64,000 nt of DNA from Stenotrophomonas sp. UBA2124 (GTDB lineage: Bacteria > Pseudomonadota > Gammaproteobacteria > Xanthomonadales > Xanthomonadaceae). Below, one piece after another: positions 45,335-54,792 of the stretch; position 1 is the stretch's first letter; every line of letters begins with the position of its first letter. Both the position numbers and the translations under genes were made by a program. Where the stretch lies: assembly GCA_002329155.1 (NCBI GenBank), contig DCXY01000022.1, positions 31,237-95,236 on the forward strand, in the 5' to 3' direction. The notes beneath the pieces were generated by a model. That model was given only the letters and a program-made list of their open reading frames with translations, was not told the origin of the DNA and did not search any database.

Positions 45335-46951
45335 ATGTCGAAGACTCCATGGTGGCGCGGCGCCGTCATCTACCAGATCTACCCGCGCAGCTTCCTGGAC
45401 ACCAACGGCGACGGGGTGGGTGACCTGCCAGGCATCATCGAGCGGTTGGACTACGTGGCCTCGCTGGGCGTGGATGCCATCTGGGTGTCGCCGTTCTTCA
45501 GATCGCCCATGGCCGATTTCGGCTACGACATCGCCGACCAGCGCGACGTTGACCCGCTGTTTGGCACCCTGTCCGATTTCGACCGCCTGCTGGCCAAGGC
45601 GCATGCGCTGGGCCTGAAAGTGATGATAGACCAGGTGTTCAGCCATACCTCGGTGGACCACGCATGGTTCAGGGAAAGCCGCGAAAGCCGCGACAACCCC
45701 AAGGCCGACTGGTATGTGTGGGCCGACGCGCGTGAGGATGGCACGCCGCCCAACAACTGGCTGTCCATCTTCGGCGGCGTGGCCTGGCGCTGGGAACCGC
45801 GCCGCCGCCAGTATTACCTGCACAACTTCCTGTCCTCGCAGCCGGACCTCGATTTCCATAATCCGGCGGTGCAGCAGGCCACGCTGGACTACGTGAAGTT
45901 CTGGCTGGATCGCGGCGTGGATGGCTTCCGCCTGGATTCGATCAACTTCTGCTTCCATGATGCGCAGCTGCGTGACAACCCGCCCAAGCCGGAGAGTGAG
46001 CGCGTGGGCCGGGGGTTCAGTCCGGACAACCCGTATGCGTTCCAGTACCACTACTACAACAACACGCGCCCGGAGAACCTGGGGTTCCTGGAACGCCTGC
46101 ATGCGCTGCTGGACCAGTACCCGGATGCGGTGACGCTGGGCGAGATTTCCTCGGAGGATTCGCTGGCCACCACCGCCGAATACACCGCGCCCGGCCGCCT
46201 GCATATGGGCTACAGCTTCGAGCTGCTGGTGGACGACTACAGCGTTGCCTACATCCGCAGCACGGTGGAAAAACTTGAGGCGACCATGCGTGATGGATGG
46301 CCGTGCTGGGCGGTCTCCAACCACGACGTGCAGCGTGCGGTGACGCGCTGGGGCGGCCACCCGGCCAACCCGGCGCTGGCGCGCATGCTGGTCGCGCTGG
46401 TCTGCTCGCTGCGTGGCTCGGTGTGTATCTACCAGGGCGAGGAGCTGGGGTTGGGCGAAGCTGATGTGCCGTTCGAGGCGCTGCAGGACCCGTACGGCAT
46501 CACCTTCTGGCCGAACTTCAAGGGCCGCGATGGCTGCCGCACGCCGATGCCGTGGGAGGGCAGCGCGCAGGCCGGTTTCAGCAAAGGCAAGCCATGGCTG
46601 CCGATTCCGGACGAACACCGCGCGCTTTCCGTGCAGGCACAGGAAGCGCAGCCCGATTCGGTGCTGCATGCGTTCCGTGCCTTCCTGGCCTGGCGCAGGA
46701 CGCAACCGGCGCTGCTGGAAGGCGGTATCCGTTTCGTTGACAGCGCCGAGCCGGTGCTGATGTTCGAGCGCAGCCTTGGTGATGAGGTGCTGCTGCTGGC
46801 GTTCAACCTGTCGGGCGACGCCGTGCAACGCGCACTGCCGGAAGGTGTGTGGCAGCCGCTGGTGCTGCCGGGGCCGGTGGCAGGGCATGTGGGTGCAAAC
46901 GGGGAGCTGGAACTACCGGGTCATGCGGTGTTCTGCGCGCGTCGTGGCTGA
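45335..46951 (+). CDS. Alpha-glucosidase, GH13 (XgtA-like)
   Basis: A 538-aa cytoplasmic-type enzyme (no signal peptide) that cleaves maltose and similar alpha-glucosides and may transfer glucosyl groups. Catalytic residues: nucleophile D201 (GFRLDSIN), acid/base E270 (VTLGEISSED) and D331 (VSNHDVQR). Length and these positions agree with XgtA of Xanthomonas campestris as I recall it. The start ATG at 45335 follows GGAGGGGGCG; a TTG just before it is the only alternative. It has its own operator and terminator. Confidence 0.93.
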   Translation: MSKTPWWRGAVIYQIYPRSFLDTNGDGVGDLPGIIERLDYVASLGVDAIWVSPFFRSPMADFGYDIADQRDVDPLFGTLSDFDRLLAKAHALGLKVMIDQVFSHTSVDHAWFRESRESRDNPKADWYVWADAREDGTPPNNWLSIFGGVAWRWEPRRRQYYLHNFLSSQPDLDFHNPAVQQATLDYVKFWLDRGVDGFRLDSINFCFHDAQLRDNPPKPESERVGRGFSPDNPYAFQYHYYNNTRPENLGFLERLHALLDQYPDAVTLGEISSEDSLATTAEYTAPGRLHMGYSFELLVDDYSVAYIRSTVEKLEATMRDGWPCWAVSNHDVQRAVTRWGGHPANPALARMLVALVCSLRGSVCIYQGEELGLGEADVPFEALQDPYGITFWPNFKGRDGCRTPMPWEGSAQAGFSKGKPWLPIPDEHRALSVQAQEAQPDSVLHAFRAFLAWRRTQPALLEGGIRFVDSAEPVLMFERSLGDEVLLLAFNLSGDAVQRALPEGVWQPLVLPGPVAGHVGANGELELPGHAVFCARRG

Positions 46952-46983
46952 TTGTTCCCGCTGATTGTTCCCAACGGTTCGTG

Positions 46984-47018
46984 GAGGGGGCGGAGATGTG
47001 TTTCCGCCCCCTCTTTTT
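46984..47018 (+). terminator. Rho-independent terminator of the alpha-glucosidase gene
   Basis: GAGGGGGCGGA pairs perfectly with TCCGCCCCCTC over an eight-base loop, followed by five T. Confidence 0.92.
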
Positions 47019-47039
47019 GCGCTTCCCGTGCGCCGAGCG

Positions 47040-47771
47040 TCAGGGCTTGTTGCGGATGACGATGTACTGCTTGCGGAACTCCAGGCCTTCCCCCGGCCAG
47101 CTTTGGGCGTACTTGATCAGGTGCGGTAGTGCTGGCGTGTAGTTTTCGCCGTTTATTCGGCAGTCGGCGCTGAAGCGGCCTTTCTCATAACGACTGGCGA
47201 ATAGACTAATGGTCAGGAATTCTGTCGAGTCCAGAGGCTTCCGGAAGGCCTGCATGCTGTTGGTGAAAAGGCAGCAAGGACAGAATGGATGGCATTCTTC
47301 CTTGGCAAGTGATATGCCGCCATAGTGGTCGGTTGGGCCGAATACTATCTGGCGGGCTCCGGTGCCCTGCAAGTGGGCATCAGGTAGCGTCATTCTCATG
47401 AAAGGACAGCCCTGCGGATCATCTTGGAACGAGTGGATAAGTGTATGAAGATACAACCGTACCCATGTCCTAAACCCTAATCGCATGGAGGCTTCTCTAT
47501 CGGTCCCGCAGGAGTGCTGATGTTCAATCAAACCTTCCGGAAATGCTTTCTCATGCAGTGCAATCGTTATGGTGGAAGTCTTGATGTTCCCGTCGAAGAA
47601 TGGACTTGCATCAATGCACTGTGTGCGAAGGCACAAGCCATTTTCCAGCCTGACTTGGCCCCCTTCGATTCGCGCTGAAGGATCAATGGAGATAACCGCA
47701 TCGTGAAGGCATCGAAGTTCGAGCGGAATCGTGCCGGAAATTCGATGAAGAATGTTGCGTAGATGTTTCAT
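47040..47771 (-). CDS. Low-GC hypothetical protein (DUF6348-like)
   Basis: A 243-aa cytoplasmic-type protein of visibly lower GC and different codon use (more AT-ending codons) than its neighbours, so probably a recent arrival. Features: FFDGNIKTSTITIALHEKAFPEGLIEHQH, QHSCGTDREASMRLGFRTWVRLYLHTLIHSFQDD, and a Cys/His cluster (ECHPFCPCC) near residue 161. It resembles DUF6348 proteins as far as I can tell, which have no known function; an immunity-like role would be speculative. Start at 47771. It lies between two terminators inside the maltodextrin region. Confidence 0.7.
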   Translation of the reverse strand: MKHLRNILHRISGTIPLELRCLHDAVISIDPSARIEGGQVRLENGLCLRTQCIDASPFFDGNIKTSTITIALHEKAFPEGLIEHQHSCGTDREASMRLGFRTWVRLYLHTLIHSFQDDPQGCPFMRMTLPDAHLQGTGARQIVFGPTDHYGGISLAKEECHPFCPCCLFTNSMQAFRKPLDSTEFLTISLFASRYEKGRFSADCRINGENYTPALPHLIKYAQSWPGEGLEFRKQYIVIRNKP

Positions 47772-47888
47772 TTTCTGGTGCTGTTGTGCAGTGGCGTATG
47801 CGGTGCAAAACAGCTTAGTGGGCGGATGTTTCGGCTGTGCGTTCAGTAAGGCTGTGCGTTCAATTGAAAGCGGGTGGACTGCAGAGAA

Positions 47889-47920
47889 GGAAAAGGCCCG
47901 TAGCTTGCGCTACGGGCCTT
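47889..47920 (-). terminator. Rho-independent terminator of the TonB receptor gene
   Basis: AAGGCCCGTAGC and GCTACGGGCCTT form a 12-bp stem with loop TTGC (47893-47920); on the minus strand TTTT follows. It is 25 bp below the receptor stop codon. Confidence 0.92.
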
Positions 47921-47944
47921 TCTCTATGGAACTGTGATGCGCGT

Positions 47945-50716
47945 TCAGAACTTGTAGTTCACGCCCACCTGGTAGGTGCGGCCCCATTCCACCGTTTCCA
48001 GCGGACGGTCCTTGGTGCCGGCGTAGGTTTCGTACTTGGAATTGGTGAGGTTGCTGGCCTGCAGGAACAGGCTCAGACCCTGCAGTGCGGTGCCGTGGCG
48101 GAACGCGTAGGAAACCTGTGCGTCCAGCACGTCCTCGCCCTTAACATAGCGCAGCGTGCGTGCGCCATTGAAGTTGCCGATCTCGCCGATGAAGTCCGAA
48201 CGCTTGCGCTGGTTCAAGCGCGCTTCAAAGCCGTTGTTCTCGTAGTAGGCCGTGAAGTTGTACACGCGCTTGGACAGGCCCGGCAGCATGATCGGATCAC
48301 TGCCCACGCTCGAGGTGGTGGCCGGATCCGGTGGAATGGTGATGCTGGAATCGTTGAAGCTGGCGCTGGCCACCACACCAAAGCCACGCAAGCCGTCGAA
48401 GAACAGGTCCAGCGGCAGCGAGGCGGTCAGTTCGGCACCGCGCAGGCTGCCACCCTTCCCGTTGAACGGCGCGGTGTAGGTGCCGGTCTTGTCCACCACG
48501 ATGCCCGGCGGCAGGGTCAGGCCGTTGGCCTCCAGCCACGCGTCCACCTGCGCAGTGAAGTCATAGCCGTCGCGCTTCTCGGTGTACACGTAGGTCTTGA
48601 GGTCCTTGTAGAACACGGCGGCCGCCACGTAGGCGCGGTTGCCGAAGTACTTTTCCCAGGACAGGTCCACCGCGTTGGCTACCCACGGGCTCAGCTCGGG
48701 GTTGCCGCCGCTGGCGCCGGGCTTGCCGGTGTTGGTGTCCACGCCGAATTCCATGGAGGCGCGCAGTTCATCCACACGCGGGCGTGCCACCTGGCGGGCC
48801 ATGGCGAAACGCACGGTGTTCTCGTGCGGCAGCTCGAAGGCCAGGTTCAGGCTGGGCAGGAAATCCAGATACTTCTTGCCGGCATGGATCGGAATGACCT
48901 GGCTGCCGACCGGCTGCGAGCCGTCCCAGTAGTTGGAGTGCGAGGACTGGTCCACGCGCTGCGCCTGGATGCCGACATTGCCGCGCACCGGCACCGAGCC
49001 GATCTGCGTGCTGATGTTGGCGCGCAGGAAGGTAGTGGTGATTTCCTCGTCCACCGTCCACTGCTTGGGAATCAGGTAGCTCTCGGTGGTGGTCGGGTTG
49101 AACAGCATGTAGCGCGCGACCGCACCCGGCACGTTCCATGCCGGAATGTGGCCGGCACCGGCGAAGCCCAGGTTGACCGGTGCGTACTGCAGATCATCGG
49201 CGATGCTGGTGATGCCCTGCGCGCCGAGATTGATGTTGCCCTCTGCCTGGGTCTTGTTCTTGCTTCGGTCGGCGTAGTTCACGCCCACGTCGAAGTCGGA
49301 GAACCAGCTGAAGCCTTCCGGCACCGGGAAGGTGCCCACCAGCCGGAAGCCCTTCAGCTCATCGTCCACATGCGGGGTCTTGCCGTAGCCCGAACCGTAG
49401 ATGGTGTTGGTGAGGTAGAGCTGGGTGGGATCGGCATAGTTCAGCCCCGGCGTGAACTGCGGGAAGCTGCCGCCCGCGAAGTTCAGCGCCACCGAGTCCA
49501 GCTGCGGCGCGGGCAGCAGCTGCAGGTTGTTCTCAAGGTTGAGTTCGTCGCGCTCGGCCTTGGACCAGCTGACGTCAGCCACCACGCGTGCATTCTCGAA
49601 GTTGAACTCGTTGTTCCAGCCGAATGCCTTGATGCTGTCTTCGCGGTGGTTGTACATGCCGCGCACCAGCGGGTAGACGTTGTGCGCCACGCCGCTCTGG
49701 AAGCTGCCGTTGCTGCCCACCACCACATTGGTCAGGTTCAGCGCATCATAGCCGCCGTTGTAGCCACCCAGATGGATTTCCAGCTGGTTGGCGGTGTCGT
49801 ATTCCTTGGCCTTGGTGTAGAAGGCATCCAGCGTGCTGGTCCACATGCTGTTGGGGCGGAACTGCACGGTCGCCATCACGCCGTCGCGCTTGGAGTTGCC
49901 GGTGCGGCGCAGCGCCTTGATGCCGTCGGAATAATAGGTGCCTGCCGCAACGCCCGGGCGCCAGTCGTCACCGCCCAGCGACTGCCACGGCTCGTACAGG
50001 CCCACCTGGTTTTCCTGCTTGGCCATGTCCGAGTGCGAGTAGCCGATGGCCAGGCCGAGGGTACCGTCGGCGAACTTGTCCACGAAGCTCACGTTGACGC
50101 GGTTGCCGTACGGGTCCACGCCGGCGGCTTCGCCCAGCGAGTTCTTCTGGTAGCGGCCGCTGACGGCGATGACGCGGTCCTTGTAGCTCAGCGGGCGTAC
50201 GGTCTGCATGTCCAGCGTGCCCGACAGGCCCTGGCCGATCAGGCCCGAATCCGGCGTCTTGTAGACGGTGACGCCACTGATCAGCTCGGACGGGTACTGG
50301 TCGAACTCCACGCTGCGGTTGTCGCCGGTGCTGACCATCTCGCGGCCGTTCAACAGGGTGGTGGCGAAATCCGGCGAGAGGCCGCGCACGCTGATGACCT
50401 GGGCACGGCCGGCCACGCGCTGTGCGGCAAGGCCGGGCAGGCGCGCGATGGATTCGGCGATGCTCACGTCCGGCAGCTTGCCGATGTCCTCGGCGGAAAT
50501 GGCTTCCACGATGGAGGTGGCGTCGCGCTTGACCGAGATGGCGCTCTCGATGCCGCGGCGGATGCCGGTAACGGTGATGGTGTCCAGGTCAACGGCCTCG
50601 GCCTGCGCTTTCTTCTGCGCGGCCTCGTCAACGGTCTGGGCGTGTACGCCGTGGGCGGTCAGCGTGATGGCCGATGCCAGTGCCACGCTCAACAGGTTGC
50701 GCTTGCGGTTCAACAT
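47945..50716 (-). CDS. TonB-dependent receptor for maltodextrins
   Basis: A 923-aa outer-membrane receptor: signal peptide (1-26), TonB-box-like DTITVTGIRRGIESAISVKRD, plug (IAESIARLPGLAAQRVAGRAQVISVRGLSPDF, ISGVTVYKTPDSGLIGQGLSGTLDM) and a large barrel ending in VGVNYKF. The TGIRRGIESAI form is typical of xanthomonad and Caulobacter carbohydrate receptors (MalA-like). A strong GGAGGGGAGA precedes the ATG at 50716. Maltodextrin as ligand is inferred from the operator it shares with alpha-glucosidase, GH97 and transporter genes. Confidence 0.9.
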   Translation of the reverse strand: MLNRKRNLLSVALASAITLTAHGVHAQTVDEAAQKKAQAEAVDLDTITVTGIRRGIESAISVKRDATSIVEAISAEDIGKLPDVSIAESIARLPGLAAQRVAGRAQVISVRGLSPDFATTLLNGREMVSTGDNRSVEFDQYPSELISGVTVYKTPDSGLIGQGLSGTLDMQTVRPLSYKDRVIAVSGRYQKNSLGEAAGVDPYGNRVNVSFVDKFADGTLGLAIGYSHSDMAKQENQVGLYEPWQSLGGDDWRPGVAAGTYYSDGIKALRRTGNSKRDGVMATVQFRPNSMWTSTLDAFYTKAKEYDTANQLEIHLGGYNGGYDALNLTNVVVGSNGSFQSGVAHNVYPLVRGMYNHREDSIKAFGWNNEFNFENARVVADVSWSKAERDELNLENNLQLLPAPQLDSVALNFAGGSFPQFTPGLNYADPTQLYLTNTIYGSGYGKTPHVDDELKGFRLVGTFPVPEGFSWFSDFDVGVNYADRSKNKTQAEGNINLGAQGITSIADDLQYAPVNLGFAGAGHIPAWNVPGAVARYMLFNPTTTESYLIPKQWTVDEEITTTFLRANISTQIGSVPVRGNVGIQAQRVDQSSHSNYWDGSQPVGSQVIPIHAGKKYLDFLPSLNLAFELPHENTVRFAMARQVARPRVDELRASMEFGVDTNTGKPGASGGNPELSPWVANAVDLSWEKYFGNRAYVAAAVFYKDLKTYVYTEKRDGYDFTAQVDAWLEANGLTLPPGIVVDKTGTYTAPFNGKGGSLRGAELTASLPLDLFFDGLRGFGVVASASFNDSSITIPPDPATTSSVGSDPIMLPGLSKRVYNFTAYYENNGFEARLNQRKRSDFIGEIGNFNGARTLRYVKGEDVLDAQVSYAFRHGTALQGLSLFLQASNLTNSKYETYAGTKDRPLETVEWGRTYQVGVNYKF

Positions 50717-50852
50717 TCTCCCCTCCAGGTAATGTCGCTTGGGTATGTTTTTGTTCTGCCGGTAGACGTCCGGAAGCAGACCGGTTGCGGTGACATGGGC
50801 CGTCTGCGCCTGTCTGGCATGGTAATCAGCGGGCAACGCTACGGAATCGCCC

Positions 50853-50866
50853 TGCATACGTATTCA
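50853..50866 (-). promoter_or_regulatory. LacI-family operator upstream of the TonB receptor
   Basis: TGCATACGTATTCA, the exact reverse complement of the 45231 site, about 140 bp upstream of the receptor start. Confidence 0.82.
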
Positions 50867-50919
50867 ATGGATTGGCGGTAGCGGTTTTCCGCATGAAAGC
50901 GGTTGCACGCGAGAATCGC

Positions 50920-51026
50920 GTAGCCCGGGTAAGAGCAGCGCACCGGGGGCTTCCCACGAAGTAGTGACGAAACCAGGGGCGGTGCATCCCATGAACCCGG
51001 GTGCGCTGCGCTTACCCGGGCTACAA
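50920..51026. repeat. Inverted REP pair
   Basis: Forward half at 50920 (GTAGCCCGGGTAAGAGC) and inverted half ending at 51026 (CTTACCCGGGCTAC). Between genes; the gap 50717-51036 holds the receptor promoter, the operator and this pair. Confidence 0.82.
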
Positions 51027-51036
51027 GAGCTGCACG

Positions 51037-53103
51037 TCAGTCCAGCGGCACCAGTCGCACCGCTGCGCCACCACCGGCCGCCAGCCACAGCGGCAGCTGG
51101 TCGCTGCTGCGGACCTCGCGGGTTTCACGCGTGAAGGCGAAGGGCTTGGTTTCCCAGTCCGCGCCGTCACCGTCACGGTAGATTTCCGCGCGGTAGCGGC
51201 GTGCTGGATCAAGGAAGGACAGCGGCACCTGCAGCGTGCGCGGCTGTGCGTCGCCCACGCTGCCGATGAACCACTCACCGCTGCCGCGCGCCTGGCGGGC
51301 GAGGGTGACGTACTGCCCCACTTCACCATTCAGCACGCGGCTCTGCTCCCAATCCACCGCCACGTCCTTGATGAACTGGAAGGCATCCGGATGCTGCGCG
51401 TAGTGCTCCGGCAGGTCGGCCACCATCTGGATGGGGCTGTACAGCACCACGTACAGCGCCAGCTGCTTGGCCAGCGTGCTGCGCAGGGGCAGGCCATTGC
51501 GGCCCTTCAGGCTGACAATGCCGGGGGTGTAATCCATCGGCCCGCCCAGCATGCGGGTGAAGACCAGCGTGGCTTCATGGCCCGGCGGATTGGGTGGGTT
51601 GCCCCAGGCATTGAACTCCATGCCGCGCGCACCCTCGCGCGATACCCAGTTCGGGAACGTGCGGCGCAGGCCAGTGTCCTTGATGGGTTCGTGCGAATTG
51701 ATCGCGATGTGGTGCGCGGCGGCCTGCTGCAGCACGCGCACATTGTGGTTGCTCATCCACTGGCCTTCATGCCACTCGCGTACCACCGGCCCATCCACCT
51801 GATCCTGGCGCTGGATGTCGCCGGCGTCGCAGACATAGCCGGTCTTCACCACATCCACGCCGTTGCGTTCGTACAGGTCCAGTGCGGCGGGCAGCTGCCG
51901 CTCGTAGTGGCTCACGGCACAGGCGGTTTCGTGGTGGCCGATCAGGTGCACGCCCTTGCCCGCGCCATACGCAGCCAGTGCAGGCAGGTCGAAATCGGCG
52001 GTGGGGCGGGTGAAATCAAACCCCCAGCCGTTGGCGAACCAGTCGCCGTCCCAGCCCGGGTTCCAACCTTCCACCAGCACGCCACGGAAGCCATTGGCCG
52101 TAGCGAAGTCGATGTAGCGGCGCGTGTTGGCGGTGGTGGCACCATGCTTGGAGCCGGTCGCCCACGTTTCGGTTTCCAGATGCAGCGACCACCAGATGCC
52201 CACATATTTGGCCGGTTTGAACCAGCTCACGTCACCAATGGCGTTGGGTTCGTTGAGGTTGAGGATCAGACTGGATTCGGCCAGATCGCCGGCCTTTTCG
52301 CCCACTTGAATGGTGCGCCAAGGGGTGTTGAAGGGCAGGGCGCGCACCACCAGCGCACCGTTGCTGGACGGCGTGAGTGCGGCGCGCAGCACGTCGCCAT
52401 CACCACGGGCCAGATTCATGCCGGCGTAGTCCAGCAGCGCGGCCTCGTGGATGGACAGGTGCAGGCCATTGTCGCTGCGCAGGGTGAGCGGTGTCTGCGC
52501 GGTGCCGATCTGGTTGAGCGGCGTGTGGTGGTAGAGGTATTCCTCGCGGTTCCACTCGAACGCCGGAATCCACCACGCGGTGGCGGGGCGGGCGGGTGCG
52601 AACTCAGTCAGTTCGGTCTGGATGCGAGCCTCCTGCATCGCGGCCTGCTTCGGGAATTCATAGCGGAAGCCGACACCGTCGTCGTATACGCGGAACACCA
52701 CGTCGAACCGGCGCCCCTCCGCACGACCGGCAACGGCCTTCTCGGCGAAGCTGGCGCGCAGTTCGTTGTAATGGTTGCGGGTGAGGCGGCGCTCGCCCCA
52801 GAGCTGCTCCCAGGTTTCGTCAACGCTGCGCCTTGACTGGCCGGTAAGGGTGATGTTGCGTTCCAGCCGGCCATCGCCCAGCAGGAAGCCCAGCCGCGAC
52901 GGTGCGATCACCGCCTCGCCCTTGCGCTCCACGCGGTAGGCCAGGCGGCCTTCATGCTGGCCCTCCAGCGTGACGGTGAGGACGTTCCCCGGCGAGTGGA
53001 TGCTGGCCAGGTCCGCGGCCTGCGCAAGCGGCACGCCGGCTACCAGCAGGCTGAGGAACAGCGTGAATCGGGACGCGCGAAGGCGGGTATGCGTACGGGT
53101 CAT
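51037..53103 (-). CDS. GH97 alpha-glucosidase (SusB-like)
   Basis: A 688-aa exported enzyme with a signal peptide (1-29, VPLAQA). The N-terminal beta-sandwich and (beta/alpha)8 barrel of GH97 are recognisable. Inverting-type catalytic glutamates are likely E392 (GHHETAC), E472 (NSHEPIKDTG) and E496 (GMEFNAWG), by analogy with SusB; the Asp-nucleophile retaining form is less likely. It would cleave maltodextrins in the periplasm after uptake. An operator lies about 100 bp upstream. Confidence 0.92.
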   Translation of the reverse strand: MTRTHTRLRASRFTLFLSLLVAGVPLAQAADLASIHSPGNVLTVTLEGQHEGRLAYRVERKGEAVIAPSRLGFLLGDGRLERNITLTGQSRRSVDETWEQLWGERRLTRNHYNELRASFAEKAVAGRAEGRRFDVVFRVYDDGVGFRYEFPKQAAMQEARIQTELTEFAPARPATAWWIPAFEWNREEYLYHHTPLNQIGTAQTPLTLRSDNGLHLSIHEAALLDYAGMNLARGDGDVLRAALTPSSNGALVVRALPFNTPWRTIQVGEKAGDLAESSLILNLNEPNAIGDVSWFKPAKYVGIWWSLHLETETWATGSKHGATTANTRRYIDFATANGFRGVLVEGWNPGWDGDWFANGWGFDFTRPTADFDLPALAAYGAGKGVHLIGHHETACAVSHYERQLPAALDLYERNGVDVVKTGYVCDAGDIQRQDQVDGPVVREWHEGQWMSNHNVRVLQQAAAHHIAINSHEPIKDTGLRRTFPNWVSREGARGMEFNAWGNPPNPPGHEATLVFTRMLGGPMDYTPGIVSLKGRNGLPLRSTLAKQLALYVVLYSPIQMVADLPEHYAQHPDAFQFIKDVAVDWEQSRVLNGEVGQYVTLARQARGSGEWFIGSVGDAQPRTLQVPLSFLDPARRYRAEIYRDGDGADWETKPFAFTRETREVRSSDQLPLWLAAGGGAAVRLVPLD

Positions 53104-53202
53104 GTCAGGTGTCTACTCCGAGGCGGGACAGGAGGCAGGCGCTGGTGGGGCAGCTGCAGGCACTATTCCAGCTCCTGCGGGGCAGGGGCCGTATGGAGGC
53201 AC

Positions 53203-53216
53203 TGAATACGTATGCA
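53203..53216. promoter_or_regulatory. LacI-family operator in the divergent GH97 / MFS promoter region
   Basis: TGAATACGTATGCA, identical to the 45231 site, lies between the divergent GH97 gene and the transporter gene and can control both. Confidence 0.85.
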
Positions 53217-53310
53217 CCGGCGGTGCATGGGCATCGGTGCGCCTCTACCATGGCCCTGCGCATCCGCGCCGAGAAACCGCATCCGTGATTCCCGGAGGGG
53301 GAGGCGTTTG

Positions 53311-54792
53311 ATGAAAAGCAAACCGCAGTTGTCGTTCTGGCAGATCTGGAACATGTGCTTTGGCTTCCTGGGCATCCAGTTCGGCTTCGCCCTGCAGAAC
53401 GCCAACGCGAGCCGCATTTTCGAGACGCTGGGCGCGCCCATGGATGCAGTGCCGGGGCTGTGGATCGCCGCGCCGCTGACCGGCCTGCTGGTGCAGCCCA
53501 TCGTCGGCTACCTGTCCGACCGCACCTGGACGCGCTGGGGCAGGCGCCGCCCGTTCTTCATGATCGGTGCGGTGCTGACCACGCTGGCCCTGCTGGTGAT
53601 GCCCAATTCGCCCACGCTGTGGATCGCCGCCGGCACGCTGTGGGTGCTGGATGCGTCGATCAACGTGTCGATGGAGCCGTTCCGTGCCTTTGTGGGCGAC
53701 CAGCTCGCGCCGAAGCAGCGCGCCAGCGGCTATGCGATGCAGAGTTTCTTCATCGGCGTGGGCGCGGTGGTGGCCAGCTTCCTGCCCTACATCCTGGCCC
53801 ATTTCGGCGTGGCCAATACCGCTGCCAAGGGTGAAGTGCCGGGTACCGTGCGCTATGCGTTCTACTTTGGCGCGGTGGTGCTGCTGGCGGCCATCACCTG
53901 GACGGTGGTCAGCACCCGCGAATATTCACCAACGGAGCTGGCCAGTTTCGACGATGCCGAGCCTTCGCCTGTGCATGCCGGTACGCCAGTTGCTGGCCCG
54001 CCGGGCTGGGCAGCCATCGTCGGCTGGCTGGGCCTGGGTGTCGTGCTGGCACTGCTGATTGCCTGGCGTCAGGGTGACCGCATGCTCTACGTGCTGGCCG
54101 GTCTGTGCGGCATGTATGGCCTGCTGCTGGGCGTGGCGCGCATGCTACCTGGCAGGCACATGCTGGCAACCATCGTCGATGACCTGCGCAGCATGCCGGC
54201 CACCATGCGGCGGTTGGCGTGGGTGCAGTTCTTCTCATGGTTCGCCCTGTTCGCCATGTGGATCTACACCACCGCAGCGGTGGCGGGCACGCATTTTGGC
54301 TCCAGCGATCCACAATCGGCGGCCTACAACGAAGGTGCCAACTGGGTGGGTGTGCTGTTCGGCGCCTACAACGGTTTCGCTGCACTGGCCGCACTGGTGA
54401 TTCCGCTGATGGTGCGGATGATCGGCCTGCGCTGGAGCCACCTGGTCAATCTGTGGCTGGGCGGGCTGGGGCTGGTGTCGCTGATGTTCATCGGCAACCC
54501 GACGTGGCTGCTGCTGTCGATGGTGGGCGTGGGTTTTGCATGGGCGTCGATTCTATCGCTGCCGTATGCGCTGCTGTCCGACAGCGTGCCTTCGGCCAAG
54601 ATGGGCGTGTACATGGGCATCTTCAATTTCTTCATCGTGATTCCGCAGCTGGTGGCCGCCAGTGCGCTCGGCTTCGCCCTGCGCAGCTGGCTGGGTGGCA
54701 ACCCCATGCATGTGCTGGTGCTGGGTGGCTGCAGCATGCTGGTGGCAGGCCTGTGCGTGCTGCGGGTTCCTTCACAACAGGAGGTGGTGTGA
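53311..54792 (+). CDS. MFS maltose transporter (GPH/SLC45-like)
   Basis: A 493-aa, 12-helix symporter for the inner membrane. The N-terminal NANASRIFETLGAP and GYLSDRTWTRWGRRRPFF motifs match the sugar:H+ symporters of the SLC45/GPH type found in xanthomonad and alteromonad maltose loci. GGAGGGGGAGG precedes the ATG. Its stop overlaps the amylase start by one base (TGATG). Confidence 0.9.
   Translation: MKSKPQLSFWQIWNMCFGFLGIQFGFALQNANASRIFETLGAPMDAVPGLWIAAPLTGLLVQPIVGYLSDRTWTRWGRRRPFFMIGAVLTTLALLVMPNSPTLWIAAGTLWVLDASINVSMEPFRAFVGDQLAPKQRASGYAMQSFFIGVGAVVASFLPYILAHFGVANTAAKGEVPGTVRYAFYFGAVVLLAAITWTVVSTREYSPTELASFDDAEPSPVHAGTPVAGPPGWAAIVGWLGLGVVLALLIAWRQGDRMLYVLAGLCGMYGLLLGVARMLPGRHMLATIVDDLRSMPATMRRLAWVQFFSWFALFAMWIYTTAAVAGTHFGSSDPQSAAYNEGANWVGVLFGAYNGFAALAALVIPLMVRMIGLRWSHLVNLWLGGLGLVSLMFIGNPTWLLLSMVGVGFAWASILSLPYALLSDSVPSAKMGVYMGIFNFFIVIPQLVAASALGFALRSWLGGNPMHVLVLGGCSMLVAGLCVLRVPSQQEVV

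Noticed and set aside
47837..50881. A 1014-codon open frame on the plus strand
   Set aside because: Antisense of the maltodextrin TonB receptor; composition is His/Gln/Val/Ala-rich shadow sequence.
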